NCBI GenBank assembly: GCA_011317545.1
Contig: WUJK01000002.1
Location: 2,666,001-2,730,000 of the forward strand
Source of the DNA: Coniella vitis
Taxonomy: Eukaryota; Ascomycota; Sordariomycetes; Diaporthales; Schizoparmaceae
Length of the DNA stretch: 64,000 nt
Reading direction: 5' to 3'
Shown: positions 59,601 to 64,000 of the stretch, piece by piece
How positions within the stretch are numbered: position 1 is the first letter of the stretch
Layout of the letters: each line of letters begins with the position of its first letter
Made by a program: the position numbers and the translations under genes
The notes under the pieces: generated by a model
The model's database searches: none
The model's input: only the letters and a program-made list of their open reading frames with translations
Told to the model about the DNA's origin: nothing

Positions 59601-61600
59601 CTGCTTTCTTATATAGCCGAATCCTATAATCCGCTCCCTCTTTATATAGCGGTAATACGGAAGCTATATCCTTATTAAAGAGGTTCCGGAACTTATAATA
59701 CTCTAAGGGGAGTTTCTTATTAACCGAGGATTCTACTTTCGGTAATAGGGCCTTAATAATATCGGCTATTATAATACTAAAGAATACTACCTAAGCGGTA
59801 CTTAAGCGTTTTATATACCGAACTTCGCTTTAGATAATAAGGGTATTAACGGATATATAGTTAAAGTTCTTAGGGCTATATCCTTATTCCTAAACCTCTA
59901 ATCCTCCTATTCGTCCGATACTTAGGCGGTATTTATAAGCTATATATATTACCCTCTCTCTTTCTACCTAAGGTTTTCCTAAAACGAGGTTATACTAAAG
60001 GCGGGGGATTATATAGGCCTAAATACGATATAAATACCCGTTTAGGTCTATATTAAGGTAGGTTATATAGCGGATAATAGGCTATTTATACGATATTCTC
60101 TTCCTTAACGATTAATAAAGGGTCCTAGGCGGGATAAGTATATACGGAAGTCTTAATTTATATACGAATATCTCGCTTATAGTAGAATAGTAGTTATAGC
60201 TAGAATTAATAAATATTAGGATAAATAGAATTAAATTATAGAATAAGTCTATTATAAAATAATTCCTATTTATCTAACGCTTTACTTCTTATAGGCTAAA
60301 GTCGAAACCTATAAGCTCCTATATATAACTTTATATAGGAGTAGCTAGTTTTCCTCCTATTCCTCGGTAATATTATTAAGGTCGATAAGGTTAATATCGG
60401 CGATATTAATTTCCGTCTCCTATATAGCTCCTAAGCTAATAGGCGGGCGCGCAGGTAGGAAGGGGTAACGAACGATTCTATAGTTCGAACGTCCGTACCT
60501 ATAATAGAGTCTCTGCTCTTTCCTATACTTAATCTCCGCTTAGTTAACCTACCTTATACACTACTTATTAGCCTATAGAGCGTTAATACTAGTTATAGCT
60601 ATATCCCTATCGGGATCCGTATAAGGGTTTTACAGTTTCTATCTATTTCCTCCTACTTATTAGGTTATTCTAAAGCGCTATACCGTAGCTCCGAATAAGT
60701 AGCTTAAGGGTAAAGCGTAGCTATTATCTCGGATAGTAATATAGCTTTCTAGCTTAGCCGAGATATAAAACGCTTTCTTTACCTAATCGTTATATATCGA
60801 CGGTATTTTTATACTAATAAGCTATATATATAATACGCTATTAATAGCGCCTTCTAAATATATTAACTTAGCTAAGTCCGGCTATTCTATACCGCCGGAG
60901 TTTATTAGTAACTTCTCCTATTAGGAGAAGAAGTTAGGGAAGGGTTAGCCTTTCTTCTAAGTAAAGCTTTAGAGCCTTTAAAAAGCAGTAATAATATAAT
61001 TCTTATCGTAATATCGGTAGCGGAGCTATTATAGGAATAAGGAGGGTTTTTAAAGGCTATACTCTCCTCCTACGATATAATAGCTCCTCGTTATAACCTT
61101 TATATCTCCCTCTAGGTACTTATAGATTTCTTAGAACTTATCTATATAATTCCCGATAAAGTAAGTATCTCGGACGAGTTTATACCTTATAGTATACTCC
61201 TAAGCTAGGAATTAAGTATATATACCCTTAAAGTTCGCTAGCTAAGAAAGGGGCTTATATTTAGGTATAATTATACTCTCTAGGGCCTTATTTATATCGA
61301 TATTAATATCTTCTATATCTTAAGAGGTAGGGGTATAGGTATCTTCTAGTTTGTTAAGTACCGGGTTAAAGTACTCGGCTATTAGGTTACTAATACTTAT
61401 TAATAGCTCCTATAATAGTAGGCTATAGGATTATTCGATTTACGTAAGTTATACCGTAAGCGCTTCTAGGTTTCGTATACTATCTTCGCGCTACTATTAT
61501 ACTACTCCTTTAATAATATACCGCTATTCTTCTATTATTTAAGTAACTATTTATTATATAGTTATTATTATATTATTATTATCGTTATTTGCTTAGGTAG
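56607..61600 (-). pseudogene. Chromovirus gag-pol remnant
   Basis: Minus strand. Gag-like region about 61,280-61,050 (KLVRDTYFIGNY). RT about 59,700-58,800 with YIDNILIYTDG at 59,128-59,096 (second catalytic Asp now Asn) and KYLGFIIKAGVGI downstream. Integrase about 57,950-57,350 with SIDFIIDLPYKDN and a later TDRAIERVN, giving recognisable DDE surroundings. Chromodomain about 56,800-56,640 (EVLVK-stop-VG; PLSEFKDIITLKEFE), which places it among chromoviruses. Stops fall where Trp and Gln are expected. Confidence 0.8.
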
Positions 61601-61711
61601 GGAGTTACCCGAATTACTCGTTATAGGGGTACGATATCCTAAGGCTACGCGCTAAATAAGTATATAAATACCGTTAGATATATAGGGTAGGTAGAAAAGA
61701 AGTTAGTTAAA

Positions 61712-62047
61712 TATAAATAGGTATTAAGAGAGCGTTCGCAGTTTCGATCCTAATTTCTATTATTAACTAACTTAAGGAGAGAAGTAAGGGTAGTATCTAT
61801 ATAGCGGCGCGAGAGCTGCTCTTAAGTAGCTCTTATATTTAGAATCCACCCGTAGACAGAGTTTTCCATAGGTCTACCGTCGATACGGGTCCTATTACCG
61901 ATAGTCTTTTATACAGCTTATAAGCTGCTCGGAAGACGCTCTTATTTAGCGCTTATATAATGCCAGTCTCCAGACGAGAAGGGAATATACTAACTAAGGC
62001 TTCGTGCCCTAGTATACCGAAGCCGTGCATTTACCCGTGGGCCTATG
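61712..62047 (-). repeat. Chromovirus 5' LTR (right copy)
   Basis: Partner of 54,257-54,592, same 336-bp length. It keeps many CA/TG dinucleotides lost in the left copy (for example GCCAGTCTCCAGACG and GTGCATTTACCCGTGGG). Confidence 0.8.
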
Positions 62048-62052
62048 ATAAT

Positions 62053-62460
62053 AATATTAAAATAAATAAGTTTAATAAGAAGCTCGATTAGCTTTATAAT
62101 AAATACCGAATTATAACTATCTTATCTCCCTTTACTATTATACTAAATATACCGATAAGAGTTTATCCTACCTTTTATATAAAGCTAATAAAGCTCGATA
62201 AGAGTATACCTTTACCGTTATAAGATATAATAGATATATATCTTATACTTATTATAATCCCTAATAATTTAGACTTTATTATAAAAGAGTTTTATATAAA
62301 GAAAATCTTAATAACTGAGAATAAATATGAATATAATAAATATAAATTAGCTTTAGTTAAATAAAAAGGCTATAATAAGCTTATATAAAAGCCCTTAGAC
62401 ATAATTATAAATACTAAAGTATTAGAGAGATTTAAGATATAATAAGATAATATTTGTATT
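62053..62460 (+). mobile_element. Old Ty3/gypsy chromovirus, right part (chromodomain)
   Basis: Continues the plus-strand element broken at 54,256. A frame gives SPFTIILNIPIRVYPTFYIK, a common end of gypsy integrases, then KLALVK-stop-KGYNKL...LERF, a chromodomain with TGG turned to a stop. This supports the nesting. Confidence 0.6.
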
Positions 62461-64000
62461 AATAATAGCCCGATATATATTATATAATATAGGCGTAAGA
62501 AGGCTGCTTTATTATAATATAACTATTTATTTATTTACAATCGAGCGCTAAGCGCTTATAAACTATTTCTTATTATCTCTACTTTAGAATCGGTTATCCT
62601 TACAACCGCTATTATATTTATCCTCCTAATCGTTTTTATAATCTAGATAGGGGTTATAATTATTAGCCTTATTATAAGTGTAAGCGGTAATAGCCTTATA
62701 TCTACCTAAGCCCTATTAATAAATAAGGGGGAAAAGGGGAGTTAGCTAGCTTTAAATAGTAGGGCGGCGGTTGATAAATTTATAAGGAGAGCTATATATT
62801 TAGCTATTATTATTATAAAAGCGCTTATATTTATTAGAAGATTATATAATAAATTAATATATAATCTTACTAAGGATTTAGGTTTAAAGTATATTATACT
62901 TATTATAACGCCAATAGTTAGCTTTATTAGACTTATTATATAGCAGCGATTAATATAATCGGTAATAATATATTTATCGGTAATAATATTATAGCATTTA
63001 AACTCGTTTATAAATATTATAATATATTAGCTAAGAGTATTAATACCGAATATAATCTAATTACTATTAATATTAAATTAGTTATAATAGGTAAAAGATT
63101 AGTTAATAAGAGTAATAGGTATAAGGTTATAATAGTTATAAGGAGGGCTATAATAGCTATTATTATAATTATATAAGGGGGTTTAAGGGTCCTTAATAAA
63201 GTTAGATATTATAATCTAAGGGCGATAATAAGTATTCTAAGCGGCGTTAAAAGCGGCTTCTTAATTTTAATAAGTTTATAGAAAGTTAGGCGTAAAGATA
63301 GGGCGGCGGATATACTTTTTAGAATATATATTACTATTACCGCTAATATTATTATTATTATTATTATTCTTATCGCTTTAGGGGATAATATAAGTATTAT
63401 TATTAACTATTATCTTAACTCGGTTATAATAAGCTTATAAAAGGGCCGAGGTAACGTATAATCAATGGATATTAGAATACTTTTTATAGATCTTATAATA
63501 ATAGCTATAAAATTTATTGAATATAAGCTAATAATCGAGTTTATTAATATAAAAATAACTATTAATATAATCAAGGTAAGAGTACCTTTTATGCTTAATA
63601 AGACGTTTTTTCTCTATCGATAAAGAAAGATCCGATAGTAGTTAAAGGCTTATTATTATTAAGTTGGCGGGGTAGTTTACCGCCGTTTTTAATAGCGGCG
63701 TTACTTTAAAGGGTTATATCGGTAATAGTTATTATTATCGCTATTATTAGCTATTAATCTTGAATAAAGAATTAAAGAAATTAACTGTTTTCATTATAAT
63801 AGATAAAGGGTTTTAATATAATTAATTAGTTATTATTTCGAATTAATAGAATATTAATTTAAAATAGAATTAATAAAAGGGAGTTAGGAAGTAAGGAAGA
63901 GGGCTATAATACGCTAGATTTATACTTAAATCTTATATATTACGTAGTATTGAAACTCTAGCTAGTTTTATAAGAGTAAGGTATAATAGGCCCCGACCAC
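62461..64000. repeat. RIP-degraded repetitive DNA to the right edge
   Basis: Contains no frame of 60 codons and no assignable family. It probably includes the 3' LTR of the older chromovirus and further decayed elements, with ATT-rich simple sequence near 63,345-63,370. Confidence 0.45.

Larger units (their letters stand above)
54257..62047 (-). mobile_element. Ty3/gypsy chromovirus, minus strand, nested in the older element
   Basis: LTRs of equal length (336 bp) at 54,257-54,592 and 61,712-62,047 are flanked by the 5-bp duplication ATAAT (54,252-54,256 and 62,048-62,052). On the minus strand the order is 5' LTR, gag, protease/RT/RNase H, integrase, chromodomain, purine-rich tract, 3' LTR. 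It is interrupted by the TRIM at 56,074-56,601, so the element proper is about 7.26 kb. All frames are broken by RIP. Confidence 0.85.

Noticed and set aside
29756..64000. Biosynthetic cluster, CRISPR array or novel defence island in the right half
   Set aside because: No intact genes and no regular spaced repeats; all recognisable text is retroelement-derived.

Overview
The window reads as nuclear DNA of a filamentous ascomycete, most likely a Sordariomycete and possibly Hypocreales. The basis is many short GT-AG introns with CTAAC/CTGAC-type branch sites, the Pps1, Tyw4, Rad3, Prp3 and Rpa190 homologues, a divergent histone H3/H4 pair with H3 ending in GERN, and a large block of transposon DNA carrying the signature of repeat-induced point mutation (RIP). 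The genus cannot be fixed from sequence alone.

Positions 1-29,400 are a gene-rich euchromatic arm holding only housekeeping genes. In order: the 3' part of a PPS1-like dual-specificity phosphatase (+); ATG18-type PROPPIN (-, 4 exons); TYW4/PPM2 wybutosine-synthesis protein (+, 9 exons); RAD3/XPD TFIIH helicase (-, 8 exons); a three-finger C2H2 transcription factor (+, 2 exons); PRP3 splicing factor (-); RPA190, the largest subunit of RNA polymerase I (+, 2 exons); histone H3 (-, 3 exons); histone H4 (+, 3 exons). Strands alternate throughout, so the intergenic gaps are alternately shared 3' regions and shared divergent promoters. Exon joins were worked out by hand and restore the family sequence across each junction.

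Positions about 29,750-64,000 hold no intact gene. The DNA is TA-rich and almost devoid of CA/TG dinucleotides, and ATG codons are nearly absent. It is a pile of dead retrotransposons: two Tad1-like LINE copies in inverted orientation (32.86-38.6 kb + and 46.1-50.7 kb -), a third LINE (41.3-45.3 kb, -), a pair of 613-bp inverted repeats (31.7 and 45.5 kb), and a nested set on the right. In that set, an old plus-strand chromovirus (52.3-54.25 and 62.05-62.46 kb) is split by a minus-strand chromovirus with 336-bp LTRs and a 5-bp ATAAT target duplication. The second element is itself interrupted by a 528-bp miniature LTR element (56,074-56,601) flanked by TATAG.

The most interesting structure is that miniature element (TRIM-like: 190-bp LTR, 148-bp middle, 190-bp LTR), together with a single unmutated solo LTR of the same family at 51,394-51,576 flanked by TATTA. 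The pair gives a before/after view of RIP inside one window. Other points for a second look are a decayed plus-strand reading frame lying antisense inside the minus-strand chromovirus, and a 9-base motif (TACTATGTA and its complement) that recurs at least 14 times in the intergenic DNA of the gene-rich half.
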